Shown here piece by piece: positions 46,563 through 57,844 of a stretch of DNA of 64,000 nucleotides. The DNA is taken from NCBI GenBank assembly GCA_030248215.1, contig JASANG010003383.1, forward strand, positions 124,001 to 188,000. The letters are read 5' to 3'. The translations under genes and the position numbers were made by a program. Position 1 is the first letter of the stretch. Each line of letters starts with the position of its first letter. This stretch comes from Enoplolaimus lenunculus (taxonomy: Eukaryota; Nematoda; Enoplea; Enoplida; Thoracostomopsidae). The notes beneath the pieces were generated by a model. It was not told the origin of the DNA. It saw only the letters and a list, made by a program, of their open reading frames with translations, and searched no databases.

Positions 46563-46840
46563 GCCGCGGTTTGATAGCGAAAATCACAAGCCTAGGCTTT
46601 CTTTGAAAAATGAGGAATTGGAAAATTCAAAAGGCTATATTTCCCTTGAATTAGTAAGGAAAATCCCAAGCGTAGCTGTAAGTTTGGTTTGAAAACGGGA
46701 AAAGTGAACAATTCAAAAACATAGATTTCCGCCGGTTTGATATGGAAAATCTTATGTGCAGGTTTTGTTCGAAAAACGAGAAAAGTGGAAAATTCCAAAG
46801 ACTAATCTCCGTTTTGTTCAGGAAAGGTTTCAAGTGTAAT
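46563..46840. repeat. Three-and-a-half unit tandem repeat, period 79-87 bp
   Basis: Unit starts at 46563, 46642, 46729 and 46808. Each contains GGAAAATC, AAGCGTAGG-like, TTTGAAAAACGAG-like and GTGGAAAATTCAAAA-like blocks in the same order, moderately diverged. Confidence 0.75.
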
Positions 46841-47084
46841 TAACGATTTTTTAACTGGTTTTCAAAATTTGGGTTTTTTTCAAAAAAGCCCCCTCCATTT
46901 AAATGTTTTTAAGCTCAAATTTTGGTGTAAAATGGTCACGAGCGGCCATGAGAACCGCGCAGTAAACTGGTCTCTAAATCTGTCCAGTTCTAAGCAGGTC
47001 CCAGATCCCATGATATACGCGTCGAACAACTGATTTATTAAGCATTAATAACCGTCCAATAACACGTGAGATTTGACCAGGCCG

Positions 47085-47240
47085 GCGGCCAGCTCACATT
47101 GCTAGGGGACTAAGAAATTTTCCATAGGAGCTAACAATGGTTTTTAATAACTTAGAAGCAAGGTTGAAAATTTTCTAGAGGAGCCAAATTTTTTCCAGGG
47201 GTGCTCAGCCCCCCCTGTCCTTCTTTTTGTTTAGGTAAGG
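47085..47240. repeat. Interspersed repeat (GCTCACCTTGCTAGG family)
   Basis: GGCCAGCTCACATTGCTAGG, AGAAGCAAGGTTGAAAATTT and TCAGCCCCCCCTG in order. Confidence 0.6.
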
Positions 47241-48476
47241 GCCCGGATCGGCCTGACGATCTAGGAACCGCTGAAGTCAAATGTTTGCGATTATGCAATT
47301 TGTATTGTAATTGATTGAGCGCATCGGCATTTGTTTGAAATGTTCTGAGTTACAGCTAACTGTAGCATAGTTCTCTGTACGTTTGATCCTTCCTGTTGTA
47401 CATACTCTAGTCGGTTCTGTAATTATTTGGAAATACAGACCCAGGGGCATCTACCAGACCCAAGGGGGGGAAGTTAAGCACATACCCCCAGAACGGACTA
47501 AAACGAAAATTTTACCTAGGCAGACCCAAAAGGGCATCGAGTTCAAGGCCCTCCAACGCAATTAAAATCAAAGTTTTCGGTTTAAACATTTACTTCTAAA
47601 ATAGCATTTGGCTTCTCACAGACGCGAGTTTTTTTGCTATTACCGCCCCATTTCAGAAATTTGTTCGATCCACCAGTACTTGGTGGGCCTATTGTAATAT
47701 TCACAATGTTAGCTCAAGGCTATCAATAACTTTCTATCAATAAATAGTCGGCTCTCCATAATATCATGTTAGGGTGTGTATAAGTACGTTTCAATGGAGA
47801 AAATTTTAAACAAACTGCAGAGGCATGAAATTTGTACAGTTTTTCAGTTTAAGTACCTACCTGAATTGAAAAATAGTATAAGGTTTTCAGTCCCATAGGG
47901 GTAGCGATACTGTACCATACACGTACCCCCCAGTGCCCATGACTAAATAAAATCAATAGGTTTCGAATGCGAAAAGCAATACGAAATATTTTCTTAATTT
48001 TTAGCTTCAAGCCAAATGCCACAATATGATGAAATAGTAAAAATTATACGTAGCAATTAGTTTTACCTACAAATTACAGCCACAGGTGTCTTTGGAAATA
48101 TATTCGTTTCGAAAACATCCTTTTGGTTTTGTCCAGCAGACAAACACGCTTGTTCTGGTTTTTAAACTTTAATCACTAATTGGTTTGATTTACGAGGTTT
48201 AATTATCGCATTGCCCGAAACCGGTGTATAATTATACTCGTTATTTAGATACTACGGCTGTTTGTGCGTTTCCACGGTAAACACAGAACGGTTTAGAGGC
48301 AAAAAGGGGATTGGGGGTTACACCCCAATCCAAAACATATATTTTTGTCGTGATAGCGGTATTGCGTTTAATGAATAATATGGGTGAAGATATGTTAATT
48401 AAATGCAAACGGAAGGACGGGTGTCATGGGTGTCAATCGACAGCCCTACAAAATATATGGGTCTCGCTGACACCAC
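47241..48476. other. Intergenic, nothing recognised
   Basis: AT-rich. The short ORFs are not supported. Confidence 0.4.
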
Positions 48477-50531
48477 TAAAACACGCCATAACTAAAGTTT
48501 TCTGGTGGTATTTTAATTCAAAAACGCGCTGGCATTTTGTCTCGCTTTGCTCTCGAGGTTTTTGCGAAATAATGTGCCCTTTTTGAGTTTTATTGCTTCG
48601 ATATAAGATCAGAGACATTTGCGGACCGGACCAAACCCAAAACTTTGACGCCCTCTTTGTTTTTGAGTAAAGTCCTTATTTGACACTCAAAGAATAAACC
48701 GTTCCCGCGTCACCGGTTAATTCTTTTTTAAGTGTCAATGTTTCAATCTTTTCGATGCCGGCCCCCACTGCTTCAGTTGGTAGCACGACTTCACGTCCAC
48801 ACTTTCAAACTGTAAATTTTTGTAATATATTAATATCTATATTGTTAAACCTGGAACGCCCTACAACCGCATTTTGGGCAATTTTCCAGCATTACTTTGA
48901 TTACAATGTTTTGTTTGAACAGAAACGTGATTGTTCTGTGAAAAGAAACTTTGCATACAGATTGCTATGCATTCGCTAACTTTTGCGCACTGCACAAAAC
49001 GGCTGACTAGTAAAGTGAACCAAATTTATGTTAGATCCATGTTTTCTGGTTACCTTCTACTATTAACTGCCGTACACCCATAAATGGCTAATCACCAGAT
49101 TTTCTATGCTGACAATACTGAAAAAATGAAATTTTTTCAAAATTCAAATTTGGTCCTGTTGAATGTTAAGGAGAGTTTTGTTACGTCAAACTACGCAAAA
49201 ACTTTCAAAATAGTTCTTTTAAGATAACGGCCTCTCGGGAAATTATGGAAAACGCCCAAACTATAAAGGTTATTTAAGCAGTGCTAAAATAGGAAATGGA
49301 ATAGGGAAAAGAATTGAAAATATTAATTATAAGAAATAGTTTCATTATGCATTTTTTCAACTGAAATCCTGACAAAAGGGGATATCTCTGAGTCCCTTAT
49401 ACTTGCGTAGTTATTGTGATGAGTTTTGTTTTAAATTTAAAGTTAATTTCAATTTCTTGCAGTTTTGGTTCGCTTGACTACAGCTGTTTCGGTCTTGTTG
49501 CTATCATACTAGAAAGGGAATAGAAAACACGCCATAACTAAAGTTTTCTGGTGGTATTTTAATTCAAAAACGCGCTGGCATTTTGTCTCGCTTTGCTCTC
49601 GAGGTTTTTGCGAAATAATGTGCCCTTTTTGAGTTTTATTGCTTCGATATAAGATCAGAGACATTTGCGGACCGGACCAAACCCAAAACTTTGACGCCCT
49701 CTTTGTTTTTGAGTAAAGTCCTTATTTGACACTCAAAGAATAAACCGTTCCCACGTCACCGGTTAATTCTTTTTTAAGTGTCAATGTTTCAATCTTTTCG
49801 ATGCCGGCCCCCACTGCTTCAGTTGGTAGCACGACTTCACGTCCACACTTTCAAACTGTAAATTTTTGTAGTATATTAATATCTATATTGTTAAACCTGG
49901 AACGCCCTACAACCGCATTTTGGGCAATTTTCCAGCATTACTTTGATTACAATGTTTTGTTTGAACAGAAACGTGATTGTTCTGTGAAAAGAAACTTTGC
50001 ATACAGATTGCTATGCATTCGCAAACTTTTGCGCACTGCACAAAACGGCTGACTAGTAAAGTGAACCAAATTTATGTTAGATCCATGTTTTCTGGTTACC
50101 TTCTACTATTAACTGCCGTACACCCATAAATGGCTAATCACCAGATTTTCTATGAATTTGGTCCTGTTGAATGTTAAGGAGAGTTTTGTTACGTCAAACT
50201 ACGCAAAAACTTTCAAAATAGTTCTTTTAAGATAACGGCCTCTCGGGAAATTATGGAAAACGCCCAAACTATAAAGGTTATTTAAGCAGTGCTAAAATAG
50301 GAAATGGAATAGGGAAAAGAATTGAAAATATTAATTATAAGAAATAGTTTCATTATGCATTTTTTCAACTGAAATCCTGACAAAAGGGGATATCTCTGAG
50401 TCCCTCATACTTGCGTAGTTATTGTGATGAGTTTTGTTTTAAATTTAAAGTTAATTTCAATTTCTTGCAGTTTTGGTTCGCTTGACTACAGCTGTTTCGG
50501 TCTTGTTGCTATCATACTAGAAAGGGAATAG
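48477..50531. repeat. Recent tandem duplication of about 1 kb
   Basis: Unit 1 is about 48477-49523 and unit 2 about 49525-50531. They run collinear with only about four visible substitutions. Unit 2 lacks 40 bp found in unit 1 near 49110-49150. The repeat begins with AAAACACGCC, present at both unit starts. Each unit holds an ATG ORF starting MPAPTASVGSTTSRPHFQ (48755-48979 and 49801-50052). A substitution lets the second read 9 codons further (LLCIR* versus LLCIRKLLRTAQNG*). The ORF has no recognised family. Confidence 0.9.
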
Positions 50532-50599
50532 AGATATGTACCCGTTCATAATTCTTGGCAAAATACAAAATTGCAGTTTTACCTGCATGCGCTGGATTC

Positions 50600-50830
50600 C
50601 AGAAGCTAAAATAACTTATTGCTCTCGCTACCCTATCTTGCAAGAAAATTTTTAGAGCAAATATACGCCCATAGCCAGCTGACTTTAGTATGGGAGCGCA
50701 AAAAAATTTCCAGGAGGACTGAGTGTACAAAGGATTCCGATGACAATTTTGTAGGGGGGGGCAAAATTCTTTCTGGAGGGTGGACTGAGACTTCTCCGCC
50801 CCACGAACTTTCTGGATACAGGCCCGAGTG
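50600..50830. repeat. Interspersed repeat (GCTCACCTTGCTAGG family), diverged
   Basis: CCCATAGCCAGCTGACTTTA, CCAGGAGGACTGAG and TAGGGGGGGGCAAAATTC blocks recall the family; the boundaries are uncertain. Confidence 0.4.
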
Positions 50831-52387
50831 TTTACTTTCCCAAAACAAAACTTTGGCTGTCAATATTAATATTACTCAATAGCTGAAGCTCATTGTAGAA
50901 TGCCAAGCTTTTCGCTGACCTATAAGTCCAGAAAATTGTAGGCATTGTATTTTTGTCACAATTTCAAAGCAAACTAACCCTTGAGCCATTTTACTTAAAA
51001 TTCACTTTTATCCATTTTTTACAAATTTAAAAAATACCTGTACCCAGCCTGGACAACAACGACCTCATTTTAGGTATATTGAAAAATTTCTATTCGTAGA
51101 ATACCCGATGTGCTCTGTGGGTAAAACACTGAAAAAATCAATTTTGGGCAACGGTCGTGTCGTATGGCATGGGTGTCGTTAGAATAGTCCGCAAGAGTGC
51201 GTCATTGAGATCCATCATAGGAATTTTTAAACAAACTCTCTGCAGTAGCAAATTTTTCAATCATTTACGCTAATTGTTTAGGGAATGCAATGGGGAGTCA
51301 ACAGTACTTGATTCCGTTCTCACCTCACCCACATATTATGTTTCTAAGCTTAGTTTTTGACATAAAACCTAAGCGTAAGCTTAAGTCTCAACTTCAATCC
51401 AGCCTTTATATGGAAGCGCAATTTTTTTACGAAGAAGAACAGTTGACAAGTTCCAGTGAAGCTACACCCTCCCTGGTTCATGATTGCCGGCGCCCGTGAA
51501 CAGCGAACAGCGCCCACGTTGGCCATTGAAACTGTAATCAAATTGACGATCTTTTGCGCTCTAAAATTGAAATAAATTGCCGTCTAGAACGTTAGCATAA
51601 ACGAGGTATTGGTTTATAAACGTTCCTATAAGACGTAGCTAGGAATACATTTCAAGAGGATATTAAACTCTTACCGTATGAGATTTAAAAAGAGCTTAAC
51701 GAACGATTGGATTTTTAGCGAGTCTTTAGTGTTTAAGACCGTCAAAGGGGTCAGCTATCGTTTATTACGTCACAAATTTATGAAATTTATATTTTCAGTT
51801 TTCAAGTCTGCCGGCGCGGGGCGGTTCAAAGAAGACCGTGAACAAACGAAAATATTTGTGCAGGGTCCAGAATCGCATAAAATTTAAAATATTTAAATTC
51901 AGAAAAAAAGTATCTTACGGTTTGCATTCAGCATCATAAAATTTAGAATGCCTATGTTTTGACAAACCTAAGATGAAACCATGTCAGTGACTTCTTTCGT
52001 ATATGCCCCTGGTATTTTAACAAATTTACAGACATTTTATTGTTGAGCATGAGCCGAAGAATGTGTCGAATTGAGTTCAATTTATTAGCGTTGATTTTGA
52101 CGGAAAACGGATTTTAGATGGCAACTTGAACTCGCTATTTTAATAGATCTCAAATTGTAGTTAAGGCTTACCAAAAATAGCAATTTTAGTAGATGGAAAT
52201 TTAAATGTTGAGCTGTACCTTACTGTGCATCGAGCCGCGTTCCGAGGGGTCGCGGCGTGCGGGGCTGGGGCGACGCCCTCCGTCCCAAAATATTTTGTGA
52301 TGCAAAGTACCGCACGTAGCTCAAGTGTTAGTTAAGAAACAGCAAAATTACTATTACTGATGAGAAGTTGTCGTTTATGGATAACTT
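50831..52387. other. Intergenic, no confident gene
   Basis: ORFs at 51290-51499 and 51678-51887 begin with ATG but match no family known to me; the second has a TATTTTCAG acceptor-like site inside it. A CCTAAGCGTAAGCTTAAG patch lies near 51368. Confidence 0.35.
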
Positions 52388-52495
52388 ATGGCCATGACAG
52401 TAGTATAAGTTATTTCTAAGATCAAGCCTCAACGTAAGGATATTCTGAAGCTAAATATAGGCCTATGTCTAAGCCTAAACAAATATAAAATAGTA
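52388..52495. mobile_element. Fragment of TTAGGC-bearing hAT-like MITE
   Basis: GGCCATGACAGTAGTATAAG fuses the GGCC end directly to the usual post-terminal word, as if part of the terminal repeat were lost. Diverged CTAAGATCAAGCC, TATGTCTAAGCCTAAAC follow. Confidence 0.55.
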
Positions 52496-52592
52496 TAACG
52501 TTACTGTATTGACCCGAATGATAAGGGTGCGGTAATACGTGGCAGGGGTCTCTATTTTGAGTTTGACCCCGTAGGAGTCTACTGGTCTAATT

Positions 52593-52740
52593 AGGGTTGC
52601 GCTATACTTGACGTCCAGGGCTGTCCGTCACCATGCATCACCCGTACGGCGTCGCCCGTTATCGTGCCGCGCCGTCCATCACCAACGCCGTACGGGTAAC
52701 GGACGACGCCGTACGAGTGACGGCACGCCGCTAAGTCTAC
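52593..52740. repeat. GC-rich element with CGTACGG words
   Basis: Starts AGGGTTGCGCTATACTTG. The interior alternates CACCCGTACGGCG, CCGTCCATCACC and complementary GCCGTACGGGTAACGG, so it is largely self-complementary. It ends near GTGACGGCACGCCG. Confidence 0.55.
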
Positions 52741-53409
52741 TCATTGGAATGTTTACAACGACAGGCTTTCAAAACAAAGTGTTTGACGTTCACGTAAAAT
52801 AATTCGGCCGAACAACTTAAATAAAGCTTCGAACGTCATAAGCATCAAGCATGACGTCATGAAGGCTTTTAGTTAAAATTATGCTGCAACAAATGAAACA
52901 ATAGTGAAAAGAAGATTATGTTTTTATTCAATGTATAATGAACAAACAATGTAAATATATTTAAAAGAATTGGGTAAATAATTAACAAGTTTAAGCGTCT
53001 ACAGCAACGAATGTTTGTTTTATTGCCTGGTTTGAATCGTATGATGGTATTGATGTCTATAAGGGTTGCGCTGCATGTGCGATACCGTATGGTGACTAGT
53101 GATGGGCATCGGATATTTTTTCATATTCGAATGGCAAGAATTTTTGTTTCATAAGCATTTCTTTTAACTTGATGCTCTGAACAAAGTACCCTGAACAACA
53201 CGCTGATTGTTACGAGCGTAAAACGTACAATTCTGAAAATCGTTATGCAACTAGTTCAATAAGTTCTTGGTATTTGTTTTAGAAGATAGCTACTGACTAA
53301 TAAATGATTGCGTTGACCACCTGAGTTGTTTTACGTTCAAAGAAGAAGAAATAACATTGAAATATACTTACGCTTAATCGTACAAACATCAACCCATGTT
53401 ATTATTAGT
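52741..53409. other. Intergenic, nothing recognised
   Basis: A further GGGTTGCGCTGCATGTGCG word at 53063 and CCGTATGGTGAC at 53086 belong to the GC-rich group. The rest is unremarkable. Confidence 0.35.
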
Positions 53410-53595
53410 GGTGCCCCGCTCTTAGCGAAGATCAAGAAATTTCTGAAGGGGGCAGGCTGTCAAATGTTATGAAATGCAATTTTTCACCAAAAATATTTGA
53501 GGAGAAAAACTGTAAGGTTAGGAACATATCGTTTTATCACAAAAAAATTCTGACGTGGGTCATACGCTCCTCTGCCCTGCGCTCCCTTTTTGCTT
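53410..53595. repeat. Interspersed repeat (CGCAATTTTTACTGTATGCTAT family)
   Basis: ATGTTATGAAATGCAATTTT, GAGGAGAAAAACTGTAAGG, ATCGTTTTATCACAAAAA and GGGTCATACGCTCC in the family order. Confidence 0.5.
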
Positions 53596-55067
53596 GGGAT
53601 TAGGCTTAAGTTTTGTTATATACCTATACTTGTGTAAAATTATGAATATGTTTTGGTGTTTAAATCGCTAAAACTAATATCGGTCCACTTTTTTAGGACC
53701 GCTCTAGCATTAATATATCGAAACATAATGCCGATTTGGCTTCTCATAACCTCCACTGATGATTTCAATTAAATTTTAACTTTTTAAGACAAATATATAC
53801 TTTCACATTTTGTGGTCTTATATGGACAACTGCGTAAGTAAAAATGTATTTTCAGCAGTTGTGTAAAAAAGTGATGTGCTGAGTAGAATTGCGTCATTTT
53901 TGCGTTGTACGATTGGTTTAGCGCAGCTGATTTACTATAAAATTTTGAATTACTTCTGATTGAAAAGAAAAACTAAGTCTATTAAAAAGCTCTTTTTTCA
54001 TCAAACGAGTGAAACTGTATAAGACCAAGCTTATGACTGTATGCAGCAAGATGTAAGACAAGGAATGTTTTCAACATCATACTGAATTATAAAAACTTTT
54101 CTTACTGTAACTATGAATGAAAAAAACCCAAAATCAAGCAGCTCTAAAATTTATAAACAAGATACACCGAAACAACCAAGTCTACTCACGAAAATTGTCA
54201 CGAAATTGGTTCAATATTCTCAACTCATGTCTCACCAGAGAATTTCTTTTTGTCAGCTCCAGCTGCCTTAGCGGTGAAACAGTGCAAATACATTACAAAA
54301 TTTTTTTACACAATAGCATTTCGGATATGCAGCAATGGTGACGGACTGTGACGGACGGCACGCACGGGACGCCATCAGAAGTATAGCGCTACACTGAAAA
54401 GATTTGCAGAATTATGATTAAAACTAAATTTTAGTTGTAAGCCGTATTCACACGTGCCAACTTTTGCAGCGATAAACTTGCACAAATTCGGTCTTAGTTT
54501 AAGTACGGAATCACTTTGAAGGCTATGTTTGCCGCATTGATCTGATTGTAACAGTGATACTCTTGTGGCGAATTACAACTTTGTACTCGAAGCAGACAGC
54601 CCGTTTAAATGTACTTAAAATTAAAAAGACGTAAAAAAACCAAAAAAAACGGCTAAAATATTGCTTAATAGAAATAACTGCAAAGCCAGTTTAATGATGC
54701 ATCATTGTATACGGCAGTGTTTTTACCAGGCAATAACGAGGGAGCGGCTGCCGGGCCCGTTTTTCGGCGTCTCTTTGAGCATATTTTAAATCATTACAGT
54801 CCCTCAGTCTGGTATTTTCATAGTGATAATTCAGTTGTTAGTGCTAGTAGTATCCATTAAGTATAACTGTTAGCAGTGGACTAGAATGAACGCTAATTTG
54901 AAAATCTAATTTTCCTAGCAATGGAAATGTACGCAGACTCATGATATATTTTATTTTTAAAATTATTAGCTAATTTAAATAATTTCGTCAGTTGTTTATG
55001 TATTAAGACTACATCTGACAGACGAACGTGGTTTGCTGTTTAGACAAATTGCACAATCTTGTGAATA
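53596..55067. other. Intergenic, GC-rich element at 54330-54402
   Basis: 54330-54402 reads AATGGTGACGGACTGTGACGG to AGTATAGCGCTACACTG, a copy of the 9745 element. An ORF at 54117-54341 is unsupported. Otherwise nothing recognised. Confidence 0.4.
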
Positions 55068-55352
55068 GCGCCACGTACTCTTGCGAAGAGCATTATGCAC
55101 TACACTACGGTTACTCATCTGAACAGTATTACGTACTCTTGCGAAGAGTATCACTTACTCTTGTAAAGTGTATCACGTACTGTTGTGAAGGCTATCACGT
55201 ACTCTTGCGAAGAGTATTACGTACGCTTGTGAAGAGTATATGAACTCTTGTTAAGAGTATCACGTACTTCAATCACGTACTCTTGTGAAGAGTATATGTC
55301 CTTTTGTTAAAAGTATCACGTACTCTTGTGAAAGTATCACGTACTCTTGGTT
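55068..55352. repeat. Minisatellite, about 22-bp dyad unit, roughly 11 units
   Basis: Consensus unit TATCACGTACTCTTGTGAAG plus AG. Inside each good unit ACTCTT-GYG-AAGAGT is a perfect 6-bp dyad with a 3-base loop. Units start near 55070, 55130, 55152, 55174, 55195 and onward to 55340, with substitutions and length variants. The array ends about 100 bp before the ATG of the small secreted peptide gene. Confidence 0.85.
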
Positions 55353-55452
55353 ACAAGATATACTTGTATTATTGTGTAAATATTTCAGACTTAAACAACC
55401 AGATTAGTTATATTATTTTAAACCAAAACATCGAACGTTAATCCTCATAACG

Positions 55453-55722
55453 ATGCATTCAAGCTTACGAGTATCGAACTTGTCGTATTTTTTGGTGCTA
55501 ATTTGCATATTTGCAATGATTGCCAATCAGCCAAAAGGATTCTTTGGCAACGAGGCTGGAGGCGGAGTGGCAGCTCTGAGTCCGTGTGCGCTCATGTGTC
55601 GTAATAATATCAATTGTGCACGCCGGTGCAGTGCGGCAGCATTCGCCGCAGATAAACGCCGTTTATTGTATGGTCCAAATGGTGAAGCGATCATTGGACG
55701 ATTTGTTGATTTTGGCGAATAA
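55453..55722 (+). CDS. Small secreted cysteine-containing peptide precursor, 89 aa
   Basis: An intact single-exon ORF from ATG to TAA. Residues about 10-25 (LSYFLVLICIFAMIANQ) form an N-terminal signal peptide. The mature part carries four cysteines as C-x3-C-x5-C-x3-C (SPCALMCRNNINCARRCSAA), a pattern able to make a disulfide-braced helical hairpin. It then has a basic DKRR site that proprotein convertases could cut, leaving a 19-residue tail LLYGPNGEAIIGRFVDFGE. Secretion is well supported; function is not recognised. It could be a neuropeptide-like or antimicrobial-type peptide or a general secreted effector. AATAAA overlaps the stop codon, and a second lies at 55819. The dyad minisatellite immediately upstream is the only visible promoter-proximal feature. 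Confidence 0.6.
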   Translation: MHSSLRVSNLSYFLVLICIFAMIANQPKGFFGNEAGGGVAALSPCALMCRNNINCARRCSAAAFAADKRRLLYGPNGEAIIGRFVDFGE

Positions 55723-55818
55723 AAGGCGAAGACTCGACCAGCGATCGACGGAAGCGAAGGAAACAAGAGAAGGTGAAAAAGAAAATAACGCTGTGAAAAT
55801 CGTTGAAAGTCGGTCGTT

Positions 55819-55824
55819 AATAAA
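55819..55824 (+). terminator. Likely polyadenylation signal of the secreted peptide gene
   Basis: AATAAA about 97 bp after the stop codon, in AT-rich 3' sequence. An overlapping AATAAA at the stop codon itself is less likely to be used. Confidence 0.45.
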
Positions 55825-55951
55825 AGTTTGGCAGGAAAATTTTGAGATAACTTATTGATTTAAAATTTAAAATGTTTTGTGAAAACTAATTGTTTTCGGT
55901 TGAATTTATAATTTTTAAGTCACTTGCAATTCAGTTCCATTGTTGCCCCAG

Positions 55952-56611
55952 ATGATGGCGGGTGCTGAAAAATATTTCACGCTCAGAATTCTATACCCAT
56001 TTTCAATTGGTAAGTGGAAAAAGTTTAAATTGTCTTTTGGTTTTGTTTCTTCTGTTGAACGATCATCGTCCAAACTTATCTTTTTCTGTATATGGAATAA
56101 AATATAAATCAATTACCATATTTACTGACGACCTCGAATATTCAAAGCATTCGAACACAATTTGTGTAACGCTTACAGCATTGCGATCAAAACAGTATGG
56201 TATAAAAATAATTACCTCAAAGTTTGCCATGGTTTTAAAACAAAATAATCCACGAAATGTATCCAGGAGGATATTATTCATGTGAAAACATTGACTAAAA
56301 ATACAATGGACTTTTTTGAATGTATGCAGCGGATTATGAAACATCATGCAATCAAGAGCCATAACACAAGGAGAACAGAAAAGCAATTTTACGAGCGCGA
56401 AGTCAGAAGCATTTTCAGTAGCATGAAAGCTCAATATAAAATTTTAGTTTTGATACAACTTTGTTTAGAAAATATGCAAAACAAAGCAGAGTTTTCAATC
56501 TCAATCGGTGAGTTGCTCGTTAATACCAGCGGGTACGCGGTTTTAACCGCGGGTCTGGTAAGAAATTTCCAACTCAGGTATATGCCTGAGGCTCAAACTT
56601 TGGAAGAGTAG
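55952..56611 (+). CDS. Probable coding exons of an unrecognised gene
   Basis: 55952-56009 starts MMAGAEKYFTLRILYPFSI and meets a good donor (ATTG|GTAAGT), phase 1. 56267 follows a TATCCAG acceptor and reads EDIIHVKTLTKNTMDFFECM onward for 80 codons to a G|GTGAGT donor at 56508, or on to a TAG at 56609. Residue usage is protein-like: mixed charge, amphipathic stretches (SIFSSMKAQYKILVLIQLCL) and no low complexity. The two pieces do not splice directly in frame, so at least one exon or a different start is missing. No family recognised. Confidence 0.3.
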
Positions 56612-56881
56612 GGTGGGAATTTGTAAATTCTTCCCAGCGAACATTTGGGTAAACGACAAACACGTGGTGGTTAATAGGAATAAACTGTCGTTTTTGTGAC
56701 AAATAAAACAATAAACCATAATATTGACCATTTTGTTTTTATTCATAAAAAATTTTGTTTTCCAACTCTACCGGTTATTTCTATGATTCCAATACAAAGT
56801 GATACTTCTGACGAGTGCGACTATTAAAAGGGTAAAAAATTTTATAAAGCAAACAGATTACCAGTGCTTCGTAAAAAATTC

Positions 56882-57078
56882 AGCCCATGTTACTTTTAGG
56901 GCCATCCCGATTTTTGGCGGGTGTGTTGAAAAGTAAACATAGATCCTAGATTACACTTTTTGCCTAGGCTTAGGCTTAGATTTAGGCTTAGATATGCGCT
57001 TTTTCAACGCTTACGTTTAGGCTTAGGCTTTAGAAATATGCTTAATCTACTGTTACGGCCCTAAAAGTAAAATTGGCC
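56882..57078. mobile_element. TTAGGC-bearing hAT-like MITE (ACTTTTAGGG terminus subtype)
   Basis: Left end AGCCCATGTTACTTTTAGGG and the complement of the right end GGCCAATTTTACTTTTAGGG are inverted. Two TTAGGC blocks are separated by TATGCGCTTTTTCAACGC. Flanks AAAAATTC and GAAATTTC agree at six of eight. Confidence 0.8.
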
Positions 57079-57659
57079 GAAATTTCAGAATCTTATGCTG
57101 TTGATCAGTATTCTACTGAATATATCTTTCACTTTCCCTGCGCACACTTAAAAGAAAACACAAACACTCCTCACATAACAAACTTTTCTGGCTCCTTGCA
57201 GCATTTTGATGATAAGCTTAACCGCGCTATGGAACAATGATGTTAAGAAAGCTGCAAAAATTAAATACAGTAGTGTTTATAAAGTGAATCATTCTTTTAA
57301 AAAAATTGGTTTCACTTAGCAAAATTTAGTCATTGATAATTGCGAAAACGCAAAAAATGCAGTCTTTTTAGCGCTGATATAGCAAATACACTGCAAACAA
57401 AACCTAATTTAGCTCCAGTTACTGATAATACAATAATTGGTTAGTGCAAAATGCGACAAGTTTTGCTAATTGTACAGTTGCAGTTTATGCGTAGGCATAT
57501 ATGTATATATATCTGTATTTTATATATCAGTAAAAGTTTAGCAAAATTGCAGGATTCATCTGCACTGTTGCAATAAACCCTTTCCCGCATTATTTTGTCT
57601 GCAACTATTGCAAAATGTGTACCTGCAGTGATAATCAATACACAATATGCAATAATTAC
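57079..57659. other. Intergenic, nothing recognised
   Basis: AT-rich spacer between two MITEs of the same family. Confidence 0.4.
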
Positions 57660-57844
57660 GGCCTATGTTACATGAAGGGGCGTAAAGGTTTCTGGTGGGT
57701 TTATGTAAAAGTGGGTTTAGATTCTAGATTACAATTTTTGCTTAGGCTTAGGCTTAGGCTTAGGCTTAGGAACACATTTTTGCAATGCTTAGGCTTAGGC
57801 TTAAGAATACGCTTAATATACTGTTACGCACCTTAACATTGGCC
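57660..57844. mobile_element. TTAGGC-bearing hAT-like MITE, 185 bp
   Basis: Left GGCCTATGTTACATGAAGGG and right CACCTTAACATTGGCC. The interior starts with four consecutive perfect TTAGGC units (about 57745-57770), then CACATTTTTGCAATGC and a second TTAGGC block. Flanks ATAATTAC and TTGATTAC agree at six of eight. Confidence 0.85.
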
